From Paenibacillus sp. XY044 (GTDB lineage Bacteria; Bacillota; Bacilli; Paenibacillales; Paenibacillaceae), in the NCBI RefSeq assembly GCF_002257645.1, contig NZ_NQMO01000001.1, positions 1,412,065 to 1,476,064 on the forward strand: 64,000 bases of DNA. The letters run 5' to 3'. The notes below the pieces were generated by a model, which saw only the letters and a program-made list of their open reading frames with translations, was not told the origin of the DNA and did no database searches. A program made the position numbers and the translations under genes. Below, piece after piece: positions 8,706 through 17,785 of the stretch. Every line of letters begins with the position of its first letter. Position 1 is the first letter of the stretch.

Positions 8706-8844
8706 CGATTGCTTTAATACTCTTAAATTCCTTTCTTTCAAGATTAAGATTCGCTAAAGGTTGTTCTCTTAATCTATAGATACGCAAGGGACAAGGCATA
8801 ACATATACATGACCAAAACGGATGCGGGAAAGGAGGTGAGTTTC

Positions 8845-9345
8845 TTGAAAAAATCCTCGTTACTTACCGGTATTGTGATCGGATCGGTTTCTGTCCTTCT
8901 CCTTGTGCTGCTTATCAAATTAAGCCTCTTTATTGGGCATGATGCGCCCGGCAGGAATGTGCATGGATTTGTTAAACAGGGACATCAAGTGTATCCGGGA
9001 TTTAGTAGACCGGGAGAGCGCATGGAAGCGGAAATGAGCCCTGTGTGGACGGCACTTCTTCAGATCACCTTGATGATCGGCGGGATGCTTCTATTTTTGA
9101 AAAGCAAGGGAGGGCTCAAATGGGCCGGAGTCATTTTGGCTGCACTTGGCACACTCAGTTTATTCACCCCGCTATGGGGCGCGATTATTCTGATCGCCGC
9201 TTTCCTGCTATATAGAAGAATAAATAGCCAACGCAAATCGCCTATCTCTCAGGCGTATTCCGTGCCGCCGTTACCGCATGAGTTAAGCTCTGGCCGGGGA
9301 CAATTCCTGGATGAATGGGAACGCAGACAACATAAGGAGGATTAA
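8845..9345 (+). CDS. Small membrane protein upstream of pspA
   Basis: 166 residues. One N-terminal membrane segment (LLTGIVIGSVSVLLLVLLI) is followed by a polar loop of about 45 residues and then three more hydrophobic stretches (ALLQITLMIGGMLLFL, GVILAALGTLSLF, LWGAIILIAAFLLY). The C-terminal tail is charged. Translation very probably starts at TTG 8845, because a near-perfect AAAGGAGGTGAG lies just before it; the ATG at 8809 has none. The pspA gene starts 4 bases after its stop, so the two are translated from one message. Its place suggests a membrane anchor or sensor for PspA; I do not recognise the family. Confidence 0.8.
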   Translation: MKKSSLLTGIVIGSVSVLLLVLLIKLSLFIGHDAPGRNVHGFVKQGHQVYPGFSRPGERMEAEMSPVWTALLQITLMIGGMLLFLKSKGGLKWAGVILAALGTLSLFTPLWGAIILIAAFLLYRRINSQRKSPISQAYSVPPLPHELSSGRGQFLDEWERRQHKED

Positions 9346-9349
9346 TCAT

Positions 9350-9994
9350 ATGGGAATTTTTACGAGAATAAAAGATATTGCTGCAGCAGACATGCACCGG
9401 CTCCTGGATCAGGTCGAGGATCCCATAAGCATGGCGAAGCATTATATCAGGCAGCTCGAAGACCAGATCGATCAAGCACGGTCAGCGCTGGAAACTCAGA
9501 TGGCTGCAGAGCAGCGGTATGATCTTCTGCTCGCATCAACCGCCGCAATCATCAACAAGCGTGAGCGTCAGGCGAAGTTCGCCGTTGAACGTAATCAGGA
9601 CGACATTGCTGCGATCGCCATTCAAGAGAAGCTGCATCATGCCAAGCTGCATCAGACCTATACGGAGCAGCGCGAAACGGTCAGAAAACAAGCCGAAACG
9701 CTGCGCTCAGAGCTCAATAGGCTGCAGAAGGTGCATACAGAGCTCTCCGACAAGCTGACCTTTTTACTCGTTCGCGCCAATGCGGTGAATACGATTCGGG
9801 AAACAGCAAAGACCGCCCCATCCTCTGACATCAGCAAAATCTCGCGTGGATTTGAGCGGATGGAACAGAAGCTCATGTCCGTGGAAGCCGGGACTCTGGC
9901 CAATCCATCGGAGGACAAATTAACAGATTGGTCGCAGCAGCAGGAAGTTCAGGAGGAACTGGCCAAACTGAAAGCACCGAAGCAAAGCTGTTAA
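9350..9994 (+). CDS. pspA: PspA/IM30 family membrane-stress protein
   Basis: 214 residues, nearly all heptad-rich helix. It starts MGIFTRIKDIAAADMHRLLD, the N-terminal amphipathic helix that binds stressed membrane, and continues with DPISMAKHYIRQLEDQIDQA. ESCRT-III-like PspA/Vipp1 proteins form rods and rings that protect membrane integrity. The predicted coiled coil spans about residues 25-150, and the last 50 residues are less ordered. ATG at 9350 behind AAGGAGGA. It lies in an operon with the small membrane protein. Confidence 0.92.
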   Translation: MGIFTRIKDIAAADMHRLLDQVEDPISMAKHYIRQLEDQIDQARSALETQMAAEQRYDLLLASTAAIINKRERQAKFAVERNQDDIAAIAIQEKLHHAKLHQTYTEQRETVRKQAETLRSELNRLQKVHTELSDKLTFLLVRANAVNTIRETAKTAPSSDISKISRGFERMEQKLMSVEAGTLANPSEDKLTDWSQQQEVQEELAKLKAPKQSC

Positions 9995-10062
9995 TGCTGG
10001 AAGGTGGATGGTGTGTGGGCGGTTTACGCCTCAATCGCAATCGAGAATAGGCCGATTTATCC

Positions 10063-10104
10063 GAAAATCCTCGTTTCCTTGCGAAGCGGGGATTTTCATT
10101 TTAT
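10063..10104 (+). terminator. Terminator after pspA
   Basis: GAAAATCCTCG (10063-10073) pairs with CGGGGATTTTC (10087-10097), then ATTTTAT. Confidence 0.75.
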
Positions 10105-10142
10105 CCTTCTGCGACTACAGATGGATTTTTTTGTAATTTATA

Positions 10143-10171
10143 TTGACCGAGAGGTCAGCATGCGGTATGAT
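10143..10171 (+). promoter_or_regulatory. Strong sigma-A promoter of tetR-P450 operon
   Basis: TTGACC (10143-10148), exactly 17 bases, then TATGAT (10166-10171). It lies 38 bases before the TetR start codon, and its -35 box is inside the first palindromic operator. Confidence 0.8.
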
Positions 10172-10190
10172 TTTGCTAACCAATTGGTCA
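10144..10190. promoter_or_regulatory. Pair of TetR-type operators
   Basis: TGACC-GAGA-GGTCA (10144-10157) and TAACC-AATT-GGTCA (10177-10190) share the pattern TGACC-N4-GGTCA. Their centres are 33 bases apart, three helical turns. One covers the -35 and the other lies just after the -10, so a bound repressor would block RNA polymerase. Confidence 0.75.
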
Positions 10191-10208
10191 GTAAAATGAA
10201 AAGAGGTG

Positions 10209-10826
10209 ATGAGCCTGCCGATACAGCTCTATGAACGGGATCAGATTTTGCAAGCCTGCTTAACCGTGTTTGCCCGCAACGGCTACAAGAATACATCAAC
10301 GGAAATGCTGGCGGATGCTGCCGGTATTTCCAAAGCTTTAATTTTTCATCATTTCACGAGTAAGAAGAAGCTGTATCTTAGCTTAGTTGACCACTGCTTC
10401 GAGAAAGTCCGTTCCGGCATCCATTACAATGAGTGGACGGAGCACACCGATTTTTTTGCAGCCATCACTCAGTTAAGCCGTGCGAAACTCGACTATTTTC
10501 GGGAGCACTCTGATGAATGGAAGTTAGTATATGAGGCGTTTTATGCCACTCCAGACGGCTTGAAGGAGGAAATCGGGGATAAGTACGGTCAGGTTAGCGA
10601 AGCCCGCCACGCGATGCTCGTACAGCTTTTTGACAAGGTGCAGCTTCGCGAAGGCGTAAACCGCAAATATGCATTTGAGCTCGTCATGGCAATAACCAGA
10701 CATTTCGAAACGAAGTTTCTGAAGGAGACGACCGGTATGAGTCCAATTGATGAAGCCTATACCCGCAGCCTAATGGAGGAATTGGAAGCTTTTTGCGATA
10801 TGATCCGATACGGTATGGAAAATTAA
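10209..10826 (+). CDS. TetR/AcrR family transcriptional repressor
   Basis: 205 residues. The N-terminal helix-turn-helix is canonical: ILQACLTVFARNGYKNTSTE, then MLADAAGISKALIFHHFTSK, with the Tyr/Phe-rich recognition helix end typical of TetR. The C-terminal two thirds is the ligand-binding and dimer domain. The promoter palindromes point to autorepression. The P450 gene starts 20 bases after its stop, so the repressor presumably responds to a substrate or product of that enzyme. The AAAGAGG ribosome site crowds the ATG at 10209 (GTG at 10206 is also possible), so the exact start is uncertain by a few codons. Confidence 0.9.
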   Translation: MSLPIQLYERDQILQACLTVFARNGYKNTSTEMLADAAGISKALIFHHFTSKKKLYLSLVDHCFEKVRSGIHYNEWTEHTDFFAAITQLSRAKLDYFREHSDEWKLVYEAFYATPDGLKEEIGDKYGQVSEARHAMLVQLFDKVQLREGVNRKYAFELVMAITRHFETKFLKETTGMSPIDEAYTRSLMEELEAFCDMIRYGMEN

Positions 10827-10845
10827 AGTGAAGAGGTGAGCGGCC

Positions 10846-12069
10846 GTGAAAGACATAACAAGCAGCGATTTTGTGGCGCCGGAAACGATGCGTGATTTCA
10901 ATGCGTTCTACCAAAAGCTGGCCCAACGTCAGGAAAGGCTTTACCGGCTTGACGACTTTTTTGGCATGGGCGAAGCTTGGGTGGCTTTCCGGTATGAGGA
11001 TGTCTCGGCGATTCTGAAAGATCCCCGGTTCCTCTCGGACCGGCAAAAGTACCCTTCACAGCAGAAAACTTCACCTGAGAACAGCTCCGTCAATGAATTG
11101 CTTGAATGGTTCAAAAATATGCCCAATATGCTCACCGTGGATCCCCCAGACCATACCCGGCTCCGGCGCTTGGTCTCCAAAGCATTTACGCCCCGTATGA
11201 TTGAGGAGCTTCGCCCGCGAATCCAACAAATCGCTGACGAGCTGCTGGATCAGGTGTCCAGCCGGGGCGGGATGGAACTCATTTCTGATTTTGCTTATCC
11301 GCTGCCGATCATCGTAATCTCGGAAATGCTGGGGATTCCCGGTCATCATCAGGCTCGTTTTCGCGAGTGGACCCACAAGCTGGCCCAAGCCGCGTTGAAC
11401 CCGGGCCAAGCAAACTTGGTTCAAGAAGCCCTTCAGGAGTTTATGGACTACATCAAATCATTAATTTCCGAGAAGAGAGAGCGCCCCGGAAGCGATGTCA
11501 TCAGCGGTTTGCTCCAGGCGTACGACGAGGGAGATAAGCTCAACGAGAACGAACTGCTCTCCACGATATGGCTGCTCATTACGGCAGGACATGAAACGAC
11601 CGTGAATCTAATCGGTAACGGAACCCTGGCGCTGCTTCAGCATCCAGAGCAAATGCGGCTGCTTCGGGAGGATCCGGCACTTCTGCCGGCTGCGGTTGAA
11701 GAGCTGCTGCGGTATGCGGGTCCGGTTATGATTACGAGCCGTTACGCGGACGAAGATATCGAGATACACGGCACACAAATTCGAAAAGGCCAAATGGTTG
11801 TAGTTTCAATGGCTGGAGCGGATATGGATGCAAGCCGATTCGATGGGCCAGAGCGGCTGGACATCACAAGACAAGAGATCGATCATTTGGCGTTTGGCAG
11901 AGGAATCCATCTATGCTTGGGAGCGCCCCTTGCCCGAATGGAGGGACAAATCGCGTTCGGCTCGCTATTACGGCGTTTCCCCAACCTGCGTCTTGACGTT
12001 AAACCGGAGGAACTGGCATATCATTACAGCACGCTGCGATCGCTCGTTAGCCTTCCCGTCAGCTTCTGA
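10846..12069 (+). CDS. Soluble cytochrome P450
   Basis: 407 residues, bacterial class I P450 length, no membrane anchor. The oxygen-activating I-helix motif AGHETT is at 247-252, the ExxR pair is visible further on, and the heme loop FGRGIHLCLG carries the axial Cys at 357. It is a monooxygenase needing electrons from a redoxin; no ferredoxin or reductase gene is nearby. CYP107-like proteins have this general form, but the substrate cannot be read. GTG start behind GAGGTGAG, 20 bases after tetR. Co-transcription with a repressor suggests inducible detoxification or catabolism of a hydrophobic compound. Confidence 0.93.
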   Translation: MKDITSSDFVAPETMRDFNAFYQKLAQRQERLYRLDDFFGMGEAWVAFRYEDVSAILKDPRFLSDRQKYPSQQKTSPENSSVNELLEWFKNMPNMLTVDPPDHTRLRRLVSKAFTPRMIEELRPRIQQIADELLDQVSSRGGMELISDFAYPLPIIVISEMLGIPGHHQARFREWTHKLAQAALNPGQANLVQEALQEFMDYIKSLISEKRERPGSDVISGLLQAYDEGDKLNENELLSTIWLLITAGHETTVNLIGNGTLALLQHPEQMRLLREDPALLPAAVEELLRYAGPVMITSRYADEDIEIHGTQIRKGQMVVVSMAGADMDASRFDGPERLDITRQEIDHLAFGRGIHLCLGAPLARMEGQIAFGSLLRRFPNLRLDVKPEELAYHYSTLRSLVSLPVSF

Positions 12070-12094
12070 AGCTGTTTCATATCCATGTTAGAGG

Positions 12095-12123
12095 AAAGTC
12101 CGCGATATGCGGACTTTTTTCTT
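12095..12123 (+). terminator. Terminator after P450 gene
   Basis: AAAGTCCGC (12095-12103), loop GATAT, GCGGACTTT (12109-12117), then T-run. Confidence 0.88.
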
Positions 12124-12142
12124 TACCCTCATATCTTGGATC

Positions 12143-12172
12143 AACTCGTCTGGAAACAGGCGAGTTTTTATT
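12143..12172 (+). terminator. Second tandem terminator
   Basis: AACTCGTCTG (12143-12152), loop GAAA, CAGGCGAGTT (12157-12166), then TTTATTTTT. Confidence 0.75.
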
Positions 12173-12224
12173 TTTGACGACGATAGCCCATAAAGGGCAT
12201 CCATCCGAAGCATCACCGAGTTAC

Positions 12225-12248
12225 ACGGAAACTCTTTCCGTTTTTTTT
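12225..12248 (+). terminator. Third tandem terminator
   Basis: ACGGAA (12225-12230), 5-base loop, TTCCGT (12236-12241), then a run of T to 12248. Together with the two before it, this isolates the transporter operon from upstream transcription. Confidence 0.7.
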
Positions 12249-12265
12249 GCACCTTCTATCAATTT

Positions 12266-12317
12266 AAGGTTCCTGTAAGGTTGGGATTAACATGCTGAAA
12301 GGTTCGGGATTTAACAT
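12266..12317 (+). promoter_or_regulatory. Phased direct repeats, probable response-regulator site
   Basis: AAGGTT occurs at 12266, 12277 and 12299, that is at steps of 11 and 22 bases. Two of the copies extend to AAGGTT-GGGATT-AACAT (12277-12293) and AAGGTTCGGGATTTAACAT (12299-12317). Same-face direct repeats are typical of OmpR-family sites, and an OmpR-type regulator is encoded in the same cluster at 17786. Confidence 0.55.
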
Positions 12318-12370
12318 AAGGATGTAAGTGATAAGGAACGAAAATACAGCACAACTGAAGGAGACACCTC

Positions 12371-13138
12371 ATGAAAACGATACTGAAAGCGGAGAACGTC
12401 AATAAATCCTTTGGCACCAAAGGAAACCAATATACGGCACTGCACGATATCAACCTTAGCATCGATGAGGGAGAATTCGTCGGCATCATGGGACCATCCG
12501 GTGCGGGAAAATCCACACTGCTGAACATATTCTCGACGATTGACACGCCGACGTCCGGGAAAATCATCATTGACGGGCACAACATCGTGACCATGAATGA
12601 GGAGAAGCTGTCCGACTTTCGCCGGAATAAGCTCGGCTTTATTTTTCAGGATTATAACCTGCTCGATACGCTCACAGTTAAGGAAAACATTCTGCTTCCG
12701 CTGGCTCTGTCCAAAGTACCGGTGGCCGAAATCGAACGGAGGGTCCACGAGATTGCCGACACGTTCGGAATCCGTGAAATCCTCGATAAATACCCGTACC
12801 ACATCTCGGGCGGACAAAAGCAGCGGGCGGCGGCTTCGCGGGCGATCGTGGCCAATCCGAGCCTGATTTTGGCGGACGAGCCGACCGGCGCGCTCGATTC
12901 GAAATCGGCAACCCGCCTGTTGGAGAGCTTGAGCAGTCTGAATCAGGCTAATCATTCCACCATCATGATGGTCACGCATGATGCGTATGCGGCGAGCTAC
13001 TGTAAGCGGGTCATTTTCATCAACGACGGTCTACTGTTTAAGGAGCTTCATAAGGACGATATGTCGCGGAAGCCGTTTTTCGGGCAAATCCTTGAGGTAC
13101 TGGCGACGCTTGGAGGTGAGGAACATGACGCTGTTTAA
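12371..13138 (+). CDS. Bce-type ABC transporter ATPase (YxdL/BceA-like)
   Basis: 255 residues, MacB/LolD-type nucleotide-binding subunit. Walker [10 protein letters not shown] at 41-49, Q-loop [10 protein letters not shown], signature ISGGQKQR and Walker [14 protein letters not shown] are intact. BceA-type ATPases power a permease that frees lipid II-cycle intermediates from antimicrobial peptides and also signals flux to the kinase. The ATG at 12371 follows GAAGGAGACACC. The gene overlaps the permease by 14 bases, so translation is coupled. First gene of the stress module. Confidence 0.92.
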   Translation: MKTILKAENVNKSFGTKGNQYTALHDINLSIDEGEFVGIMGPSGAGKSTLLNIFSTIDTPTSGKIIIDGHNIVTMNEEKLSDFRRNKLGFIFQDYNLLDTLTVKENILLPLALSKVPVAEIERRVHEIADTFGIREILDKYPYHISGGQKQRAAASRAIVANPSLILADEPTGALDSKSATRLLESLSSLNQANHSTIMMVTHDAYAASYCKRVIFINDGLLFKELHKDDMSRKPFFGQILEVLATLGGEEHDAV

Positions 13139-15056
13139 TATCGCCGGGAAAAACATCCGGAATAACTTCAAAAATTATTTCTTATATTTTGCATCGATGA
13201 TTTTCAGCATTGTCATCTATTTTACGTTCGTGTCGTTAAAATACGATCACACCATTCAATCGGCATCGGACGGGTCGCCGAAAATCAGTTCAGCGTTCAG
13301 CGGAGCGGCCGTCGTTCTGATCGTCTTCGTCGCCATCTTCATCTGGTATTCAAACTCGTTTTTCACGCGCAAGCGTAAAAAGGAAGTCGGGCTGTATTCA
13401 TTGCTCGGCGTCCGCAAAAAGCAGATCGGCCGGATGCTCTTTTATGAAAATTTCCTGATGGGCGCTTTGGCACTGATCGTCGGGATTGCGCTCGGATCCG
13501 TGCTCAGCCGCTTTTTTGTCATGCTTCTGATGAAAGTGATGGGTTACGATGCTATGCCGAACTTTGCCATTTCGCCGGCAGCCGTCCTGAATACGATTAT
13601 CGTGTTCTTGGTCATCACGCTGTTCACTTCGGTTCAAGGCTATCGCCTGATTTATCGGTTCAAGCTGATCGAGCTGTTCCGTGCGGACCAGGAGCGGGAG
13701 AAGGAACCGCGGTCATCGATGTGGATTGCGCTTCTATCGATTTTGCTTGTTGGTTTCGGCTACTGGCTTGCGCTGCAAAACATGCTGACGTCAGAGGCAT
13801 GGAAGACGATCGGTGTGCTGATGACCCCGCTGGTTATCCTGGTTTCGGTTATTCTCGGCACGTATCTGCTGTTTAACACATTGACCGTTACGCTGCTGAA
13901 GCTCGCCCGCAAACGCAAAAGAACCTATTGGCAGGGACTGAACCTGATCGGTACTTCCCAGCTTTTGTACCGGATGAAAGGGAATGCGCGGACGCTGACG
14001 ATCATCGCCGTGCTGAGCGCAACGACGCTGACGGCGGTCGGAACGGCATACAGCCTATATTATAACAACCGGATCAATGTGGCGCTGGCGAATCCGAACA
14101 GCTACATGTTTATCGGGGGGGACAAAGCGGCAGAGATCAAAGCGAATCAGGCTATCGAACAAGCTCCGGGGCACAAGGTGATCTACCATGAGTCGGTTCC
14201 TTTGCTTGAAGTGGATGCTGACACTACAGGTCTGGGGCAAACGGCCGGCTCCAATGAACAGACGTTTACGGTGATATCGAACCACACCTTCAACAAGCTG
14301 GCCAAGCTTCAAGGACGGGGTGACGTGCTCAGTCTTCAAGGCAGCGATGCCGCGGCTCTGGAGCCTGGGTATATGAAGGGGATTTCGCCGGCATATGAAG
14401 GATCCACCATTTTGCTGACTGGAAAGGGAATCCATGAAAACATCACTTTTACCGCATTGAAAACATACAGCATGCTGAACCTCGGGACTGTCTATTCAAC
14501 CATAGTCGTCAGCGACGATTTGTTCGCGGCGCTCCAGCCGAAAGCCAAGAATTTGACCGTCCAAGCGTACGAAATTACGCATCCGGACAAGGCAAAGGAA
14601 CTGACCAAACAATTGGAAAGCATACTGCCGGAGACAGCAGAGCTATCGAGCTTCTATGACGATTATGCACGGGGTATGGAGTCCACCGGGCTGATGATCT
14701 TTATGGGCGGATTCCTTGGACTTGTGTTTCTGGCGGCGACGGGCAGCATCATTTACTTCAAGCAGCTGACGGAAGCAAGCAGCGACAAAGCACGCTATTC
14801 GATTTTGCATAAAATCGGCGTCAAAAAGAGCGAGATCCGCAAATCGGTCGCCAAGCAGGTGCTGTTTGTTTTCGCCTTGCCCCTTGCGGCCGGCATTGCC
14901 CACTGCGCCGTGGCTTTATCGGCATTATCGAAGCTGATGATGACCAGCCTGGTCGTGCCTGTCGTCAGCTGCATGGGCATTTATATTTGCATTTATCTCG
15001 TTTATTATTTCCTGACCGTCAACAGCTACTACAAAATCGTTACGAATGTAAAATGA
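13125..15056 (+). CDS. Bce-type ABC permease, FtsX-like (YxdM/BceB-like)
   Basis: 643 residues, the normal BceB length. The order is one N-terminal helix, three helices including the FtsX unit (FFTRKRKKEVGLYSLLGVRK is its coupling loop), further helices, then a large extracellular domain of about 200 residues (near 330-520), then FtsX-type helices at the end. The extracellular domain in this family recognises the peptide-lipid complex. GGAGGTGAGG precedes the ATG at 13125, inside the end of the ATPase gene. The frame runs on to 12978, but that part is shadow of the ATPase. Forms a complex with the ATPase before it. Confidence 0.92.
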   Translation: MTLFNIAGKNIRNNFKNYFLYFASMIFSIVIYFTFVSLKYDHTIQSASDGSPKISSAFSGAAVVLIVFVAIFIWYSNSFFTRKRKKEVGLYSLLGVRKKQIGRMLFYENFLMGALALIVGIALGSVLSRFFVMLLMKVMGYDAMPNFAISPAAVLNTIIVFLVITLFTSVQGYRLIYRFKLIELFRADQEREKEPRSSMWIALLSILLVGFGYWLALQNMLTSEAWKTIGVLMTPLVILVSVILGTYLLFNTLTVTLLKLARKRKRTYWQGLNLIGTSQLLYRMKGNARTLTIIAVLSATTLTAVGTAYSLYYNNRINVALANPNSYMFIGGDKAAEIKANQAIEQAPGHKVIYHESVPLLEVDADTTGLGQTAGSNEQTFTVISNHTFNKLAKLQGRGDVLSLQGSDAAALEPGYMKGISPAYEGSTILLTGKGIHENITFTALKTYSMLNLGTVYSTIVVSDDLFAALQPKAKNLTVQAYEITHPDKAKELTKQLESILPETAELSSFYDDYARGMESTGLMIFMGGFLGLVFLAATGSIIYFKQLTEASSDKARYSILHKIGVKKSEIRKSVAKQVLFVFALPLAAGIAHCAVALSALSKLMMTSLVVPVVSCMGIYICIYLVYYFLTVNSYYKIVTNVK

Positions 15057-15069
15057 GGAGTGGATTGAT

Positions 15070-15438
15070 ATGAAAAAAGGACTCATTGCCATCGCGGTCA
15101 TTCTGATCTTCTTGGTCGGATTCGTCGTATTCATCCAAAACGTGAATTTGAACCGCCTCGGCGCGCAGCAGTATTATGTGCAGATTAACCAAGACGGAAA
15201 GCGAATGGAAGACAAAACGGACAGTGGTGAGAAGTATGTCTATTACGAATACACTTTGGATGGTTTTAATCCAAGCGGGAAGGAAAAAGATCTGACTTTT
15301 ACGGCGCATAAGGAACTGCGCAGGGACGCTTATTTGCGGATTTATGTAAAAGGGGATGAGGTTAGTTCCTACCAGGAAGTGAAGGCCGATGAACTGCCGG
15401 AAGGAGCGAAGCAGAAGCTGAACGATGCGGGGAACTAA
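15070..15438 (+). CDS. yxeA: YxeA family secreted/membrane-anchored protein
   Basis: 122 residues: MKKGLIAIAVILIFLVGFVV is a signal or anchor segment, then a beta-rich domain with YYVQINQDGKRMEDK, YVYYEYTLDGF and the end AYLRIYVKGDEVSSYQEV, all marks of the YxeA family (DUF1093). In Bacillus subtilis yxeA closes the yxdJKLM operon, the peptide-responsive paralogue of bce. Its exact role is unknown. It starts 13 bases after the permease stop with GAGGAGTG as ribosome site. The same neighbourhood here supports the Yxd-type reading of the cluster. Confidence 0.85.
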   Translation: MKKGLIAIAVILIFLVGFVVFIQNVNLNRLGAQQYYVQINQDGKRMEDKTDSGEKYVYYEYTLDGFNPSGKEKDLTFTAHKELRRDAYLRIYVKGDEVSSYQEVKADELPEGAKQKLNDAGN

Positions 15439-15493
15439 CCTCTCTGCGTGAACCACGATTTACAGTAAAACTCACAAAAGAGGAGAGAATCCA

Positions 15494-17692
15494 ATGTATC
15501 GTACAACCTTAAAAGCCGTATCTCAAAAAGCGTTGGCCTATTCGCTGGCTTTTACGCTCGCAGCTTGCCCCGTCGCAGGCTCCTCTCAGGCGCTAGCCGA
15601 CCCGGCGACACCAACTGCCTCGTTCGACGAATCCGTACAGGTACATGCTCCGGTCCAGTACCGGATCAACGCGCGGTTGGATGAGAACACGATGCGCATC
15701 CAGGGAAGCGAATCAGTCACCTACCGGAACCTGTCCAAGGATACGCTGCAGGAGATCGTATTTCACACGTTTGCCGATGCGAACCGGTCCAAAGCGACCC
15801 AAACGTCGATGTTTGAGCGAAATAATGAGGAGATCCGGAAGGGAAATCCGCAGAAGAAGCCGGAAGACTTTCTTGGTGGGATCGACATCCTGAGCTCCAA
15901 GGTCAACGGGCAATCCGCGGAGTTTTCAAACAGCAACCAGGCATTGACCGTTCAATTGAAGCAGGGATTAAAACCAGGCGAATCGGTGACGGTCCAGATC
16001 GGCTTCGATGTCAAGATTCCGTACGGGATGCAGCGTTTGTCGTATTACAAAGATATCGTGAACGGCGCGCATTGGTTCCCAGTTGCGTCGGTCTATGACG
16101 CTAGCAAGCATGAATGGGACAAAACGCCTTACAGCAAAACCTTCGAAACCGATTATTACGACGCCTCGGATTATGAAGTACATTTGAATGTACCCGACTC
16201 CTATCAAATCCTGATGCCGGGGACCATCACGACGCAGGAGGTTTCAGGGGAACCGGGGAGAAAAATGGTTAACGCGACAGCGGATAACACCCGGGAGCTC
16301 GTCTTTTTCGCCAGTCGGAATTATAAGGTGGAGAGTGTCACGCGTGACGGACTAACGGTTGAATATTATTATTTTGCTAATATGCCGGATAAGAAGAAAC
16401 TTGTGGATGAGTACATCGACGCTGCTTTTGATGCGATACATTTTTTTAACGAAAAATACGGCAAGTACCCTTATCCGGAATTCCGAATTGCGGAATCTTA
16501 TGTAGAGGGGGTTGCTGTTGAGTTTTCCCGGGTCATTCAAATGGGGCAAGTCGCTCAGAACAGCGATCCGGCGCATGATGACGTATTCGTCCATGAAATT
16601 GCCCATCAATGGTTCCATGCCCTGATCGGCAACAATTCGGAGAAAGAGTCTTTTTTGGATGAAGGATTTGCCGACTTCTCAAAAGCATATTTTGCGGAAA
16701 AACGTGGCGATACGCTTGGCGGGTTTCAATCGATCCAGATCGATGACTTGTCTTCCATAGACAAGCCGATTGCTTCCACCAATGAGGAAGCTCAGGACGA
16801 AGAGAACCCGGTCTTTTACGGAAAAGGACGTCAGGCAATCTACCAGCTGTACCGCATGGTGGGTGAGGACCCATTCGATGCGTTCATGAGGGAATATTTC
16901 AAACGCTACGAATATAAAAATGCCACGATCGACGGCCTGCTGCAGACGATTCAGGATACGCTCGGTACGGAAGCGCGGCAGGAAATGGACCGGGCACTGC
17001 ATGACCCGAATTTTACTTTAAAGCCTGAATTCCGGTTGTCCGAGGCGGAAGAAACCGCCTATTGGCATGAACAGTTCAAAAGCATATACCATTCGTCTCT
17101 GTCCCAGGTACCTAATCTTGGAGCGGAAACCATGAGCCGCATCGTGGATAAAGCGCTTCAGGGCGAACCGCTGACGATCGTGATGAGCGACCGGGCAGAC
17201 TATACCGCAAACAAGCAGGAGCAATCGATGCTGAAACAGTTGCAGGGTTCCCTGCAGTTGATGGGAATTCAAGCCGACGTCATTACGGAGCGTCAAGTTC
17301 TCAAGAAGCAAATGGAGAAGGAACTGGCCGCCAGCAACATTATCGCCATCGGCAGAGCCGGGTCGAACGGCTTGATCCAGGCGCTGAAACCCGGCATCAT
17401 GCAAAACGCAAAGGCGATCGGGTTGAACTGGACAAGCTTGATGGGTCAAAAAGCGGCTTCAGGCGCGTATATCATCAAGCATCCTTATAACCAAAACCGA
17501 CTGCTGCTGCATTTTTTCTGGAACGGAAAGGCGCTCAGCGAACCGGCTATGAAGGTTTATCCTGCTCAGATGCTAAATGCACTTAGCTTCAGCACGGATT
17601 ACTACCAATATTATGTCATGGACCCGTCAGGCAAAATCACGTCAGACCGGAAAACCGCCAACCCCATGTCTAAGTTTTTCGCGCAAGAATGA
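15494..17692 (+). CDS. Secreted M1-like zinc metallopeptidase
   Basis: 732 residues with a signal peptide ending near AxA at about residue 35. The first 300 residues form the saddle-like beta domain of M1 aminopeptidases. The zinc site is complete: HEIAH at 367-371 and the third ligand Glu at 390, the HEXXH-18-E spacing. The usual GxMEN exopeptidase motif is replaced by GVAVE near 338-342, so specificity may differ from classic aminopeptidases. A roughly 200-residue C-terminal region follows. No terminator separates it from yxeA (55 bases), and the response-regulator gene is 93 bases downstream. Cleavage of incoming antimicrobial peptides outside the cell is an inference from this placement. 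Confidence 0.85.
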   Translation: MYRTTLKAVSQKALAYSLAFTLAACPVAGSSQALADPATPTASFDESVQVHAPVQYRINARLDENTMRIQGSESVTYRNLSKDTLQEIVFHTFADANRSKATQTSMFERNNEEIRKGNPQKKPEDFLGGIDILSSKVNGQSAEFSNSNQALTVQLKQGLKPGESVTVQIGFDVKIPYGMQRLSYYKDIVNGAHWFPVASVYDASKHEWDKTPYSKTFETDYYDASDYEVHLNVPDSYQILMPGTITTQEVSGEPGRKMVNATADNTRELVFFASRNYKVESVTRDGLTVEYYYFANMPDKKKLVDEYIDAAFDAIHFFNEKYGKYPYPEFRIAESYVEGVAVEFSRVIQMGQVAQNSDPAHDDVFVHEIAHQWFHALIGNNSEKESFLDEGFADFSKAYFAEKRGDTLGGFQSIQIDDLSSIDKPIASTNEEAQDEENPVFYGKGRQAIYQLYRMVGEDPFDAFMREYFKRYEYKNATIDGLLQTIQDTLGTEARQEMDRALHDPNFTLKPEFRLSEAEETAYWHEQFKSIYHSSLSQVPNLGAETMSRIVDKALQGEPLTIVMSDRADYTANKQEQSMLKQLQGSLQLMGIQADVITERQVLKKQMEKELAASNIIAIGRAGSNGLIQALKPGIMQNAKAIGLNWTSLMGQKAASGAYIIKHPYNQNRLLLHFFWNGKALSEPAMKVYPAQMLNALSFSTDYYQYYVMDPSGKITSDRKTANPMSKFFAQE

Positions 17693-17785
17693 GGCGGGCA
17701 ACGTTTCAAAAAAGGACGGCGGCTTGAAAATAGAGTTATAGTAGATGGCAGGGTGGAAATGATGTAGAAAGGAGGTACTGATCGC

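Noticed and set aside
10004..10234. 76-codon ORF between pspA and tetR
   Set aside because: It runs across a terminator, the promoter and both operators and has no coding character.
12266..12340. BceR-type TNACA-N4-TGTAA operator
   Set aside because: TGTAA is present twice, but its mirrored half is missing at the right distance; the AAGGTT direct repeats are the better pattern.
12978..13124. N-terminal extension of the permease frame
   Set aside because: It overlaps the ATPase gene, and the GGAGGTGAGG ribosome site fixes the start at 13125.
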